Part shown: positions 34,795 through 42,015 of the stretch, piece by piece | Layout: each line of letters opens with the position of its first letter | How positions within the stretch are numbered: the first letter of the stretch is position 1 | Assembly: GCF_003966735.1 (NCBI RefSeq) | Contig: NZ_AP017378.1 | Span: 1,163,501 to 1,227,500, forward strand | Direction of reading: 5' to 3' | DNA from: Desulfovibrio ferrophilus | GTDB lineage: Bacteria; Desulfobacterota; Desulfovibrionia; Desulfovibrionales; Desulfovibrionaceae | Length of the DNA: 64,000 nt | Notes under the pieces: model-generated | Database searches by the model: none | The model's input: only the letters and a program-made list of their open reading frames with translations | Told to the model about the DNA's origin: nothing | Made by a program: the position numbers and the translations under genes

Positions 34795-36285
34795 ATGACC
34801 ACCACGGACAACAACACCTTGTTCTGGGGCCTTGGATTGTCGGACATCGAATGCAAGAAAATCGAGAGTTCGGCCCCCGGATACAGCGTACGAAACTTCA
34901 GTGCAGGCGCCCTGCCCACAGATGAAGAAATGGAAGGGGAAGCCCCATTCCTGATCTGGATTCCTGTGCGCGCCTGGATCACCATGGATGACGACTTCAA
35001 GTCTGCCATCCTTGAGTGGGATCCCGCGCAGAAGGTCCTGCTGGCGGACGCCAAGGATGTGCTGGATGTCGAGCGTCTTCTGGACCTGGGTTTTCTGTCG
35101 GTCCTGCGAAGCCCCTTGGCCACCGACAAGGTTCAGGAAACCCTGTATCGCGCCCGTGAAGTCCACGCCCTGTACGAAGATATCGTGCGTATGACACGTG
35201 AAATCGCCCTTGAACGGGAAATTCTCTCGCGAAAGACAGATTATCTGATGTTTCTGAACGAATTCATGGCGCGAGCTTCTGAAAGTCTGAATCCAGCAAC
35301 CATTCTCACCCAGGCCAGACGCGATCTGTGCTCCCTCTTTGCCGTCTCTGCCGTTCAGGGCATTTTCTGGCAGGAAACAGGTGAGGAATTCGTTGAATCC
35401 GAAATATTTCTGACCTTTCAGGAAGACGCTTCCATTCAGGAGCAATGGGTCGAAATGCTGTTGGAAAGTGCCAGCCGTCTTTCAGGCGTCAAGGTCAACA
35501 GTTACCAGATGACGTATCTGATGGATGCCGAGGCCAAAACTGATTCGACCCTTGAACCTGCTGCCGGACGCGTCATCATGCTTCCGCTCAAGGCGGGAGG
35601 CAAGGAATTCGGAACCCTGGCCTTATTGACTCCTGCACCAGTCAGGCTGACCAAGCAACAGCGTGACGTGTTGCATTCAGCCGTCAATCATCTGGGTCTT
35701 GCCCTTAAAAACGCCCTGCTCTTCCGCGAGGTCAAGATCAAGGCAGACCACGATGGGTTGACCCGCATCTACAATCGTCAATTCTTCGACAAGCGAATTA
35801 TCGAGGAAATGCGTCGTTCCCAACGCTATGGCCAGGACATCTCAATGATGATGTTCGACCTGGATCACTTCAAAAACATTAACGACACTTACGGCCATCA
35901 GGCCGGTGATCTGGTTCTCAAGGAAATCGGCTCATTGCTGATGGAAAGCCTTCGCACCACTGACTTTGCTGCCCGCTATGGTGGTGAGGAGTTCGCCGTT
36001 ATCCTGCCGCATACCGGCGAGGAACAGGCATGGCTGCTTGCAGAGCGCCTGAGGTACAAAGTCGAAAAGCTGCGCTTCCGGCACGATGGCAAGGCCTTCA
36101 CCGTCACCACCTCCATAGGCGTCGCTTCGCTCTCGGCATCCAGCTTCAGCCGAAATCCTGACCTGATCAAGGCTGCTGATCGTGCGCTGTACCTCGCCAA
36201 GGCGTCGGGTCGCAATATGGTCTGCACCTCCGACGGATGTGACGAATACATGGAAGAATTGCAGGAGCAAAAAGCCGGTTCGTAA
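34795..36285 (+). CDS. GGDEF diguanylate cyclase with GAF-like sensor
   Basis: Makes the second messenger c-di-GMP. The 496-residue protein has an N-terminal ~130-residue domain with receiver-like spacing (FLIWIPVRAWI, KVLLADAKDVLDVERLLDLG) but without a clear phospho-acceptor set, a short coiled coil, a GAF-like domain (about 155-310) and a complete GGDEF domain. The latter shows DHDGLTRIYNRQFFD, DLDHFKNINDTYGHQAGD and the active site RYGGEEFAV; an RTTD inhibitory I-site precedes it at the standard distance. The start ATG 34795 follows AGGACGG; an in-frame GTG lies at 34759. No membrane segment, so it is cytosolic. Confidence 0.93.
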   Translation: MTTTDNNTLFWGLGLSDIECKKIESSAPGYSVRNFSAGALPTDEEMEGEAPFLIWIPVRAWITMDDDFKSAILEWDPAQKVLLADAKDVLDVERLLDLGFLSVLRSPLATDKVQETLYRAREVHALYEDIVRMTREIALEREILSRKTDYLMFLNEFMARASESLNPATILTQARRDLCSLFAVSAVQGIFWQETGEEFVESEIFLTFQEDASIQEQWVEMLLESASRLSGVKVNSYQMTYLMDAEAKTDSTLEPAAGRVIMLPLKAGGKEFGTLALLTPAPVRLTKQQRDVLHSAVNHLGLALKNALLFREVKIKADHDGLTRIYNRQFFDKRIIEEMRRSQRYGQDISMMMFDLDHFKNINDTYGHQAGDLVLKEIGSLLMESLRTTDFAARYGGEEFAVILPHTGEEQAWLLAERLRYKVEKLRFRHDGKAFTVTTSIGVASLSASSFSRNPDLIKAADRALYLAKASGRNMVCTSDGCDEYMEELQEQKAGS

Positions 36286-36314
36286 GCAAGAATGCTCCGC
36301 CTAGACTATCATCA

Positions 36315-36338
36315 AGCCGCGCCCTGCGCGGCTTTTTC
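36315..36338 (+). terminator. Rho-independent terminator of the diguanylate cyclase gene
   Basis: AGCCGCGC (36315-36322) and GCGCGGCT (36326-36333) pair across a 3-nt loop and run into TTTTTCT. It begins 30 nt after the stop codon. Confidence 0.9.
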
Positions 36339-36385
36339 TATTCAATCTGACAGGTTGAATCACACACGCAGACTTCTTGACCACA

Positions 36386-36449
36386 GAACCATTATCAGGC
36401 AAAAATGTATGGTTCCGGCATGGTGCCGGGAAGGAGGCCGCCCTCCTTC
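36386..36449 (+). promoter_or_regulatory. Structured leader of the queuosine-precursor transporter gene
   Basis: Three hairpins lie in tandem: GAACCAT/ATGGTTC (36386-36415), CCGGCA/TGCCGG (36415-36429) and GAAGGAGG/CCTCCTTC (36430-36449). They are followed by an unpaired AT-rich linker and the RBS segment CCGGAG (36461-36466). TCCGG at 36414-36418 could instead pair with CCGGA at the RBS, giving an alternative fold that hides the Shine-Dalgarno. There is no U-run, so control would be translational. The pattern does not match preQ1-I. Confidence 0.45.
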
Positions 36450-36476
36450 TAAATCTAACTCCGGAGATATGACATC

Positions 36477-37169
36477 ATGAATGAGCTTCTTTGGCTTTCC
36501 TTTGCCGTGCTCGACCTAACCATGGTCGTGGTACTGTTTCGGCTCTTTGGCAAACCGGCCCTTTATGGGCTCATCGTTTTCAACCTGCTCTTGTGCAACA
36601 TCCAGGTCCTGAAGACCATCGAACTCTTCGGGTTCACAACCACTTTGGGCAACGTACTCTATGCCAGCGTTTTCCTGGCTACGGATCTGCTCGGAGAATT
36701 TTACGGCAAGGACGCTGCAAAGAAAGGTGTCCTGTTGGGATTCGCAGTACTGGTCATGGCAACGGTGTACATGCAAATCGCCATGCAGTTCACCCCCAGC
36801 GCCGATGACTTTGTCCAGCCGCATCTGGAGGCCATTTTCGGGCTTCTGCCACGTCTGGCCCTGGCGAGCCTTGCTGCATATCTGGTCTCCCAGCTCCATG
36901 ACATCTGGGCTTACCATTTCTGGCGCAAACGTACCGGCGAAGGCAAACTCTGGCTGCGCAACAATCTGAGTACTCTTGTCAGCCAATTGCTTGACTCTGC
37001 AATCTTCTGCCTTATTGCTTTTTGGGGCGTGTTCGAGACACCCGTCCTTATTGAAATATTGATTACGACTTATCTCTTCAAGGCCTTTGTTGCCGCCCTG
37101 GACACCCCTTTCATCTACCTCGCCAAACGCGTGGTCTCCAGGGAAAGAGCGGCTGCTTCGGCCTCTTGA
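36477..37169 (+). CDS. Queuosine precursor transporter (YhhQ/QPT family)
   Basis: Imports queuosine precursors (preQ0/preQ1 or queuine-type bases) used for tRNA wobble modification. The 230-residue membrane protein has about six helices and family motifs NIQVLKTIELFGFTTTLGN, ATDLLGEFYGKDAAKKGV and LRNNLSTLVSQLLDSAIF. GGAG lies 10 nt upstream of the ATG, inside a structured leader. The thioredoxin-reductase-like gene follows by 40 nt and is probably co-transcribed. No queuosine biosynthesis gene is in the window, so the exact substrate is open. Confidence 0.93.
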   Translation: MNELLWLSFAVLDLTMVVVLFRLFGKPALYGLIVFNLLLCNIQVLKTIELFGFTTTLGNVLYASVFLATDLLGEFYGKDAAKKGVLLGFAVLVMATVYMQIAMQFTPSADDFVQPHLEAIFGLLPRLALASLAAYLVSQLHDIWAYHFWRKRTGEGKLWLRNNLSTLVSQLLDSAIFCLIAFWGVFETPVLIEILITTYLFKAFVAALDTPFIYLAKRVVSRERAAASAS

Positions 37170-37209
37170 AGAACCCTGTAAACGGTCAGTACGAATCGAG
37201 GAGAAAGTG

Positions 37210-38115
37210 ATGAAAGAAGTCCAGCTCTTGATCATCGGACAGGGTCCCGCAGGCCTGTCTGCCGCCATCTATGCTTCCCGCGCCGGGATCGACACGTTGG
37301 TCATCGGCATGAAGCCGAAAATCGACGGCGACTACGCCATCGATAACTATTTCGGCTTCGAAAACACCATTCAGGCAGCCGACCTGATGGATGCCGGACG
37401 CAAACAGGCAATACGCTTCGGGACCGAAATCATCACCGAGCGAGTACTGACCATCCACATGGAAGAGGACATGACCTACAAGGTCAAAACCGAATCCGGC
37501 CATTACAAAGCCTGCGCCATCATCATTGCCGCCGGCGTCTCCAAGACCCGTTCCGGCATCAAGAACGAAGACGACTACGACGGCAAAGGTGTGTCCCATT
37601 GCGTGTCCTGTGACGGCTTCTTCTACCGTGGGCGCCAGGTCATGGCTCTGGGTGAAGGCGTCTACGCTGCCAACCAGGCCCTGGAACTCACCTCCTACAC
37701 CGAAAAGGTCGCTCTGTGCACTCAGGGCAAGAAGCCCGAGTTCGGTGATGAACTGAAGGCCAAACTGGACGAAGCAGGCATTCCTGTCATCGAGAAGAAA
37801 ATCGAGACCCTGGAAGGTGAAAACGGTCTGGACCGTGTCAAGTTCGACGACGGTGAGACTTTTGACACTGAAGGTCTGTTTATCGCCATGGGCGAAGCCG
37901 GCTCCACAGATTTTGCCTACACCTTGGGCCTGGAGCGCAATGGACACTACCTGGTGGCCAACGAAAAGCAGGAGACCAACCTCCCCGGCATCTATGCGGC
38001 CGGAGACTGTGTTGGCCGCTTCCTGCAGATTGGAGTAGCGGTCGGGGAAGGCTCCATCGCTGCCCGTCAGGCCATCAAATATGCCAAGGAAAAATGTCCC
38101 AAGGACAAGTCCTAA
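37210..38115 (+). CDS. Thioredoxin reductase-like FAD-dependent oxidoreductase
   Basis: A 301-residue flavoprotein with an N-terminal FAD-binding GQGPAGLSAAIYASRAG, a redox-active pair in HCVSCDGFFYRG and the C-terminal FAD motif GIYAAGDCVGR. The second dinucleotide site reads ALGEGVYAANQALEL rather than GxGxxA with basic residues, so NADPH preference is not assured; a ferredoxin- or flavin-dependent relative of TrxR is possible. ATG 37210 has GGAG 8 nt upstream and is far better than the ORF start at 37087, which lies inside the transporter gene. No thioredoxin gene is adjacent. Confidence 0.88.
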   Translation: MKEVQLLIIGQGPAGLSAAIYASRAGIDTLVIGMKPKIDGDYAIDNYFGFENTIQAADLMDAGRKQAIRFGTEIITERVLTIHMEEDMTYKVKTESGHYKACAIIIAAGVSKTRSGIKNEDDYDGKGVSHCVSCDGFFYRGRQVMALGEGVYAANQALELTSYTEKVALCTQGKKPEFGDELKAKLDEAGIPVIEKKIETLEGENGLDRVKFDDGETFDTEGLFIAMGEAGSTDFAYTLGLERNGHYLVANEKQETNLPGIYAAGDCVGRFLQIGVAVGEGSIAARQAIKYAKEKCPKDKS

Positions 38116-38175
38116 ATCGTCACAACCAGAGGCGGCTCACAGAGCCAACCTCTTCTATTTGAATCGATTCCATGA

Positions 38176-38204
38176 GGGCCGGATGCGTAACATGCATCCG
38201 GCCC
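38176..38204 (+). terminator. 11-bp hairpin after the TrxR-like gene
   Basis: GGGCCGGATGC (38176-38186) and GCATCCGGCCC (38194-38204) pair across a 7-nt loop, 60 nt after the stop codon. The following bases (TGTTCA) are a poor U-tract. The stem core is the same as in the hairpin at 656-683. Confidence 0.6.
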
Positions 38205-38233
38205 TGTTCACAGCGTATTAGTTGACCGCAACC

Positions 38234-38263
38234 TTGACAATTCATGCAGTTGCGGGCTATGCA
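38234..38263 (+). promoter_or_regulatory. Promoter of the tRNA-Met gene
   Basis: A perfect -35 TTGACA (38234-38239) and -10 TATGCA (38258-38263) are 18 nt apart. The predicted start is about 17 nt before the mature tRNA 5' end. Confidence 0.65.
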
Positions 38264-38286
38264 AAACGGCTTAGCAAACCACGGTC

Positions 38287-38362
38287 GGGCCGGTAGCTCA
38301 ATTGGCAGAGCCTTCGGCTCATAACCGAACTGGTGTAGGTTCAAATCCTACCCGGCCTACCA
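38287..38362 (+). tRNA. tRNA with CAT anticodon, probably elongator tRNA-Met
   Basis: A complete 76-nt cloverleaf. The acceptor arms GGGCCGG / CCGGCCT pair with one G-U at position 1-72. The D stem is GCTC/GAGC, the anticodon stem TTCGG/CCGAA around the loop CTCATAA (anticodon CAT), and the T stem GTAGG/CCTAC around TTCAAAT. The discriminator is A and CCA is encoded. The first pair and anticodon stem lack initiator features. A lysidine-modified tRNA-Ile cannot be fully excluded from sequence alone. Confidence 0.93.
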
Positions 38363-38436
38363 CAGGATTGGTCATGCATACAGCAGATACCAAGCCTCAC
38401 GGCAACCGTCCGGTTTGGTTTTGCCCCAAGGGAACC

Positions 38437-38481
38437 AGGTGCCTTCCCCGGTCATAGCTCCGGGAAGCACCTTCTTTTTAT
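38437..38481 (+). terminator. Terminator downstream of the tRNA gene
   Basis: AGGTGC with TTCCCCGG pairs with CCGGGAA and GCACCT across an 8-nt loop, with one bulge, and runs into TTCTTTTTATTT. It lies 75 nt after the tRNA and 12 nt before the next coding start. Confidence 0.8.
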
Positions 38482-38492
38482 TTGGAGATTAC

Positions 38493-39287
38493 ATGAACGT
38501 CGCTGAGATCATCTCTTGTATCGAGCGAATCGCACCCCCTGCGGGAGCGGCATCGTGGGACAATTGCGGCGTCCAGATCGTCGGGCTTGAGGAAGATGTC
38601 ACCCGGCTTGCCGTGACTATCGATCCATCTCCAGAGATGGTCATTGCCGCCCTTGAATGGGGCGCGGACATGATCATCACTCACCACCCGTTGTACATGG
38701 AGCCCAAAGCGCTCAATGAACCGGGATATTTCCTGGACAGCACCCGGGCTGTCATGGCCACCGGAGCATGGCTATATGCAGCGCACACAAGCCTGGATGT
38801 ACGTCCCGAAGGCCCAGCTGGCTGGTTGCACCGCGCCATGAAGCTCAGTAAACTGAGCGTGCTTGCACCCAACGATCCGTCCGAACCGGAAGTGGGTTAT
38901 GGATTCTGGGGGCAATTGCCAGAGCCTCTGCCCTGGAAGGACTTCGCCCTGAGGCTGGGTCAGCACGTCAACAGAGATTTCTGGACACTCACGGGGACAA
39001 CACCCGAAACCGTGTCCACAGTCGCCTATTGCACAGGTTCCGGAGGTTCGCTGATGAATGCGGCCTATGCAAAGGGAACGGATGTATACATCACCGGCGA
39101 CCTGAAATATCATCAGGCCCTTGAGTCCCCCCAATTCACGGTGGACGTAGGCCATTTTTCCCTGGAAGACCGGATGTCCGCCGAGCTGGCTGATCTGCTG
39201 GCTGACGAACTGGGCAACGAGGGAATCAAAGTACGGTTTTTACCCGGCAGGGAGCCTTTCAAGGCCCACCTGCCCATTCGAATCTAA
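38493..39287 (+). CDS. Nif3-like dinuclear metal protein (GTP cyclohydrolase 1 type 2 family)
   Basis: A 264-residue member of the Nif3/YbgI family. Metal-site motifs are ITHHPLYM (about residues 66-73), AHTSLDV and the C-terminal VDVGHFSLEDR; SWDNCGVQIV is the usual N-terminal landmark. The metal ligands look intact. The physiological reaction of this family is poorly settled despite the GTP cyclohydrolase label. ATG 38493 has GGAG 7 nt upstream and begins at the family's usual position; the in-frame upstream extension covers the terminator hairpin. The next gene follows by 68 nt, and these two often occur together. Confidence 0.92.
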   Translation: MNVAEIISCIERIAPPAGAASWDNCGVQIVGLEEDVTRLAVTIDPSPEMVIAALEWGADMIITHHPLYMEPKALNEPGYFLDSTRAVMATGAWLYAAHTSLDVRPEGPAGWLHRAMKLSKLSVLAPNDPSEPEVGYGFWGQLPEPLPWKDFALRLGQHVNRDFWTLTGTTPETVSTVAYCTGSGGSLMNAAYAKGTDVYITGDLKYHQALESPQFTVDVGHFSLEDRMSAELADLLADELGNEGIKVRFLPGREPFKAHLPIRI

Positions 39288-39355
39288 GACGAACCGCCCC
39301 GCAGGGGCTCGCCAAGCGAGCCTCACGCCAGGGCAGACCATGGGAGGATAACCCG

Positions 39356-40162
39356 TTGAGCATGTATCTTGAACAGATTGAGCAGCTTGTGGTCCTGCAG
39401 AAGGTCGATGATGAAATCATCGTCTTGCAGCAGGAGCTTGAGAACCTGCCCAAAGAGTTGGCCGAGCTGGAGCAGCAGGATGAAGAAACCGGCCAGCGCC
39501 TCGAGCAGCTGAACGATAAACTTGATATCCTCAAGACTCAGCAAAAACGCCTTGATGACGAGATCGAAGACAATTCGGTCAAAATCAAAAAGAGCAAAAG
39601 CAAGCTGATGATGGCCGAGAACACTCGCGAGTATCATGCCATGATGCGCGAGATGGACAACATGGACAAGATCAACCGCACTCGTGAAGAAGAGCGTGTT
39701 GCCCTGTCCGAAGAGCTCGAACGCCAAAAGGAAATCGGGGCCGAGATTACAACGGAGTCCAAAGAACTCAAGGAAAAGCTTGAGGAATACAGAGCCAGTA
39801 TCAAGAAGCGCACCACCGCTGCCAAGAAGCGCTTGAATGCTCTTGAGAAGCAGCGCAACAAGGCCTGTGAAGTTGTGCCCAAGCCTGTGCTTGGCCGCTA
39901 CGAATTCATCCGCGCTCGCATTCACAATCCCGTCATCGTTTCGGTGATCGACGGTGTATGCACCGGCTGTAACATTCAGATTCCGCCTCAGATCTTCAAC
40001 GACCTCCAGAAAGGTGAACAGATCATCAGCTGTCCCAACTGCCAGCGTCTGACCTTCTGGTGCGAGCATTTCAGTGCCGATGAAAAGGCTCCCACCAGCG
40101 AAGCCAAGGCAAAAGAGAATGCCAAGAAGAAATCCGAAGAAATTGCGGAAGCTAAAGAATAG
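39356..40162 (+). CDS. Coiled-coil protein with C4 zinc ribbon (CT398/DUF164-like)
   Basis: A 268-residue protein. Residues 5-185 form a long antiparallel-type coiled coil (many E/K/Q heptads), and residues 200-240 a C4 zinc ribbon with CTGC and CPNC pairs (GVCTGCNIQI, ISCPNCQRL). A charged Lys/Glu-rich tail follows. The family has been linked to motility, secretion and nucleic-acid binding in different bacteria; its role here is unknown. The TTG at 39356 is placed best relative to GGGAGG; ATG 39362 is the alternative. Located immediately upstream of the RNase P RNA gene. Confidence 0.88.
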   Translation: MSMYLEQIEQLVVLQKVDDEIIVLQQELENLPKELAELEQQDEETGQRLEQLNDKLDILKTQQKRLDDEIEDNSVKIKKSKSKLMMAENTREYHAMMREMDNMDKINRTREEERVALSEELERQKEIGAEITTESKELKEKLEEYRASIKKRTTAAKKRLNALEKQRNKACEVVPKPVLGRYEFIRARIHNPVIVSVIDGVCTGCNIQIPPQIFNDLQKGEQIISCPNCQRLTFWCEHFSADEKAPTSEAKAKENAKKKSEEIAEAKE

Positions 40163-40186
40163 AGCCCCTGAGGCTTAAAAAGATTT

Positions 40187-40542
40187 GGGAGCAGGACAGG
40201 CTATCGCTGCGGTCGCTTGCGGCCGGAGAGGAAAGTCCGGGCTCCACAGGGCGGAACGCTGGATAACATCCAGGAGGGGTGACCCTCGGAACAGTGCCAC
40301 AGAAAACAGACCGCCTGCTTGCAGGTAAGGGTGAAACGGTGGAGTAAGAGCCCACCAGCGGTTGTGGTGACACAACCGGCTAGGTAAACCCCGTTCGGAG
40401 CAAGGCCAAATAGGAAGGTGTTTGAGGCTGGCCCGGCCAAAGCCTTCGGGTAGGCTGCTTGAGGCTGCGGGTAACCGTAGCCCTAGAGGAATGATAGCTG
40501 CCCCCTTGCGGGGAACAAAACCCGGCTTATCGTCCAGCTCCC
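40187..40542 (+). ncRNA. rnpB: RNase P RNA, class A
   Basis: The catalytic RNA that matures tRNA 5' ends. The 5' strand GGGAGC pairs with GCTCCC at the 3' end. Conserved blocks are present in order: GAGGAAAGTCCGGGCTCC (CR I), ACAGTGCCACAGAAAACAGACC (CR II, of which CAGAAAACAGACC is diagnostic), GGTAAGGGTGAAACGGTG (CR III) and CCCGGCTTATCG near the 3' end (CR V). Length about 356 nt. A GC-rich hairpin follows at 40556-40587. Confidence 0.95.
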
Positions 40543-40555
40543 TTATATCAATGAC

Positions 40556-40587
40556 GGGCGCGTCGTGGGTTGACCCACGGCGCGCCC
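40556..40587 (+). terminator. Hairpin after rnpB
   Basis: GGGCGCG plus GTGGG pairs with CCCAC plus CGCGCCC around a TTGA loop, 14 nt after the RNase P RNA. A short T-rich CAATTTTA follows after 4 nt. Confidence 0.75.
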
Positions 40588-40696
40588 GATCAATTTTAGA
40601 CTTCAGCGAAAAATAGAAACGCACGGCGGCACCTTTTAGGGGCTCCTCGAGAACATCAAGACGAACCTTCACCTGTTCATTCAGAGGCAGTACACA

Positions 40697-41881
40697 ATGA
40701 ATTGTTGGGCGATCATTCTGGCCGCAGGCAGCGGCACCCGTCTGGCCGAGGCAGGACTGGCGACCAGGAAACAGTTTCTTGAATTGGAGGGGCTCCCTCT
40801 GTTCTGGCATAGCGCATTGACATTCGCTCATGTCGCCAGGATTTCCGGATTGGTCTTCGTCTTCCCGCCTGAGGAATTTGACGCGGCCAAAGCCAGTACT
40901 GAAGCCCTGCTCGCCCAGTATCCGCTCAACCTGCCCTGTCGCTTTGCACAGGGCGGCATACGCCGTCAGGATTCGGTATTCAACGGGCTTGAGGCCCTCC
41001 CCGCGGATTGTCTCCAGGTGCTTGTGCACGATTCTGCCAGACCTTTTGCCTCGGCGCGACTCAGCAATACCCTCATCGACACCTTGGGCTCCGGTGCGGA
41101 GGCTGCCATCCCCGCCATCCCCGTCAAGGACACCATCAAGCGAATCAGCGGTTCCACTGTCGCTGAAACACTGCCCCGCGCTGAACTGTGTGCAGTCCAA
41201 ACCCCGCAGGCCTTCATACTCGCCATGCTGCGCAAGGCACACGAATTTTGCCAGCAAAATCAGATCGCAGTCACTGACGACGCATCCATGGTCGAAGCCA
41301 TGGGCGGTTCAGTTGCCATTGTTCCGGGCGAAGAAGACAACATCAAAATTACAACCCCAGAGGACCTGAAAATGCTCACTCCGAAGCAGACTCCGGCCAT
41401 TCCAGTCACTGGCTGGGGCTACGATGTCCATAAATACGGTCCTGGCCGCCCCATGGTCCTTGGTGGCGTCCCCATTCAAGGCGCACCGGAAGTAGTCGCT
41501 CATTCTGACGGAGACGTCTTGCTGCACGCCCTGGCCGACGCCCTGCTGGGATGCCTGGGCCGTGGTGACATCGGCCAGCATTTCCCGGACACGGATGCAG
41601 CCTTTGAAGGAATCGAATCCTCCATTCTGGTCAACGAGATTTTGCTTATGGCAGACAAGGATGGCCTGAACATTACCCATGTCGATCTGACGCTGATTTG
41701 CCAAAAGCCCCGCTTGGCACCGCACACGGCCCAAATCAAGTCCTCGGTGGAACGACTGCTGCGCCTGAACAGCAAACAGGTCAACGTCAAAGCCACAACC
41801 GAAGAAGGCCTGGGGTTCACAGGCAAAAAGCTGGGGATCAAGGCCGTCGCCTGCGTTACGGCGACACGCCCGGCAGACTAA
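40697..41881 (+). CDS. ispDF: Bifunctional IspD/IspF isoprenoid enzyme
   Basis: Fuses two steps of the MEP pathway: 2-C-methyl-D-erythritol-4-phosphate cytidylyltransferase (residues 1-230; ILAAGSGTRL, RQDSVFNGL, VHDSARPF, VTDDASMVEAMGG) and 2-C-methyl-D-erythritol-2,4-cyclodiphosphate synthase (residues 237-394; GWGYDVHKYG, AHSDGDVLLHALADALLG, ATTEEGLGFTG). Metal ligands of IspF (DxH and the later His) are intact. The 394-residue length is normal for the fusion. cysS follows by 134 nt on the same strand, a frequent pairing. Confidence 0.97.
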   Translation: MNCWAIILAAGSGTRLAEAGLATRKQFLELEGLPLFWHSALTFAHVARISGLVFVFPPEEFDAAKASTEALLAQYPLNLPCRFAQGGIRRQDSVFNGLEALPADCLQVLVHDSARPFASARLSNTLIDTLGSGAEAAIPAIPVKDTIKRISGSTVAETLPRAELCAVQTPQAFILAMLRKAHEFCQQNQIAVTDDASMVEAMGGSVAIVPGEEDNIKITTPEDLKMLTPKQTPAIPVTGWGYDVHKYGPGRPMVLGGVPIQGAPEVVAHSDGDVLLHALADALLGCLGRGDIGQHFPDTDAAFEGIESSILVNEILLMADKDGLNITHVDLTLICQKPRLAPHTAQIKSSVERLLRLNSKQVNVKATTEEGLGFTGKKLGIKAVACVTATRPAD

Positions 41882-42015
41882 GCCTCTTTGACGACTTTAC
41901 GCATTTGGTGCAAGATGCCCAACCTGCGCGCAAAGGACATGGTCATCCCCCTGCCCATTGTGCCAAGATAAAAATTTAATCAACCGACATATTTGAACAT
42001 CCTGGAGAGCGGCAC

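Noticed and set aside
36381-36476. preQ1-I riboswitch upstream of the queuosine transporter
   Set aside because: The GGUUC...CUAA pattern and the short A-rich tail are not arranged as required; the loop of the last hairpin has only 4 nt. It is kept as an unassigned structured leader instead.
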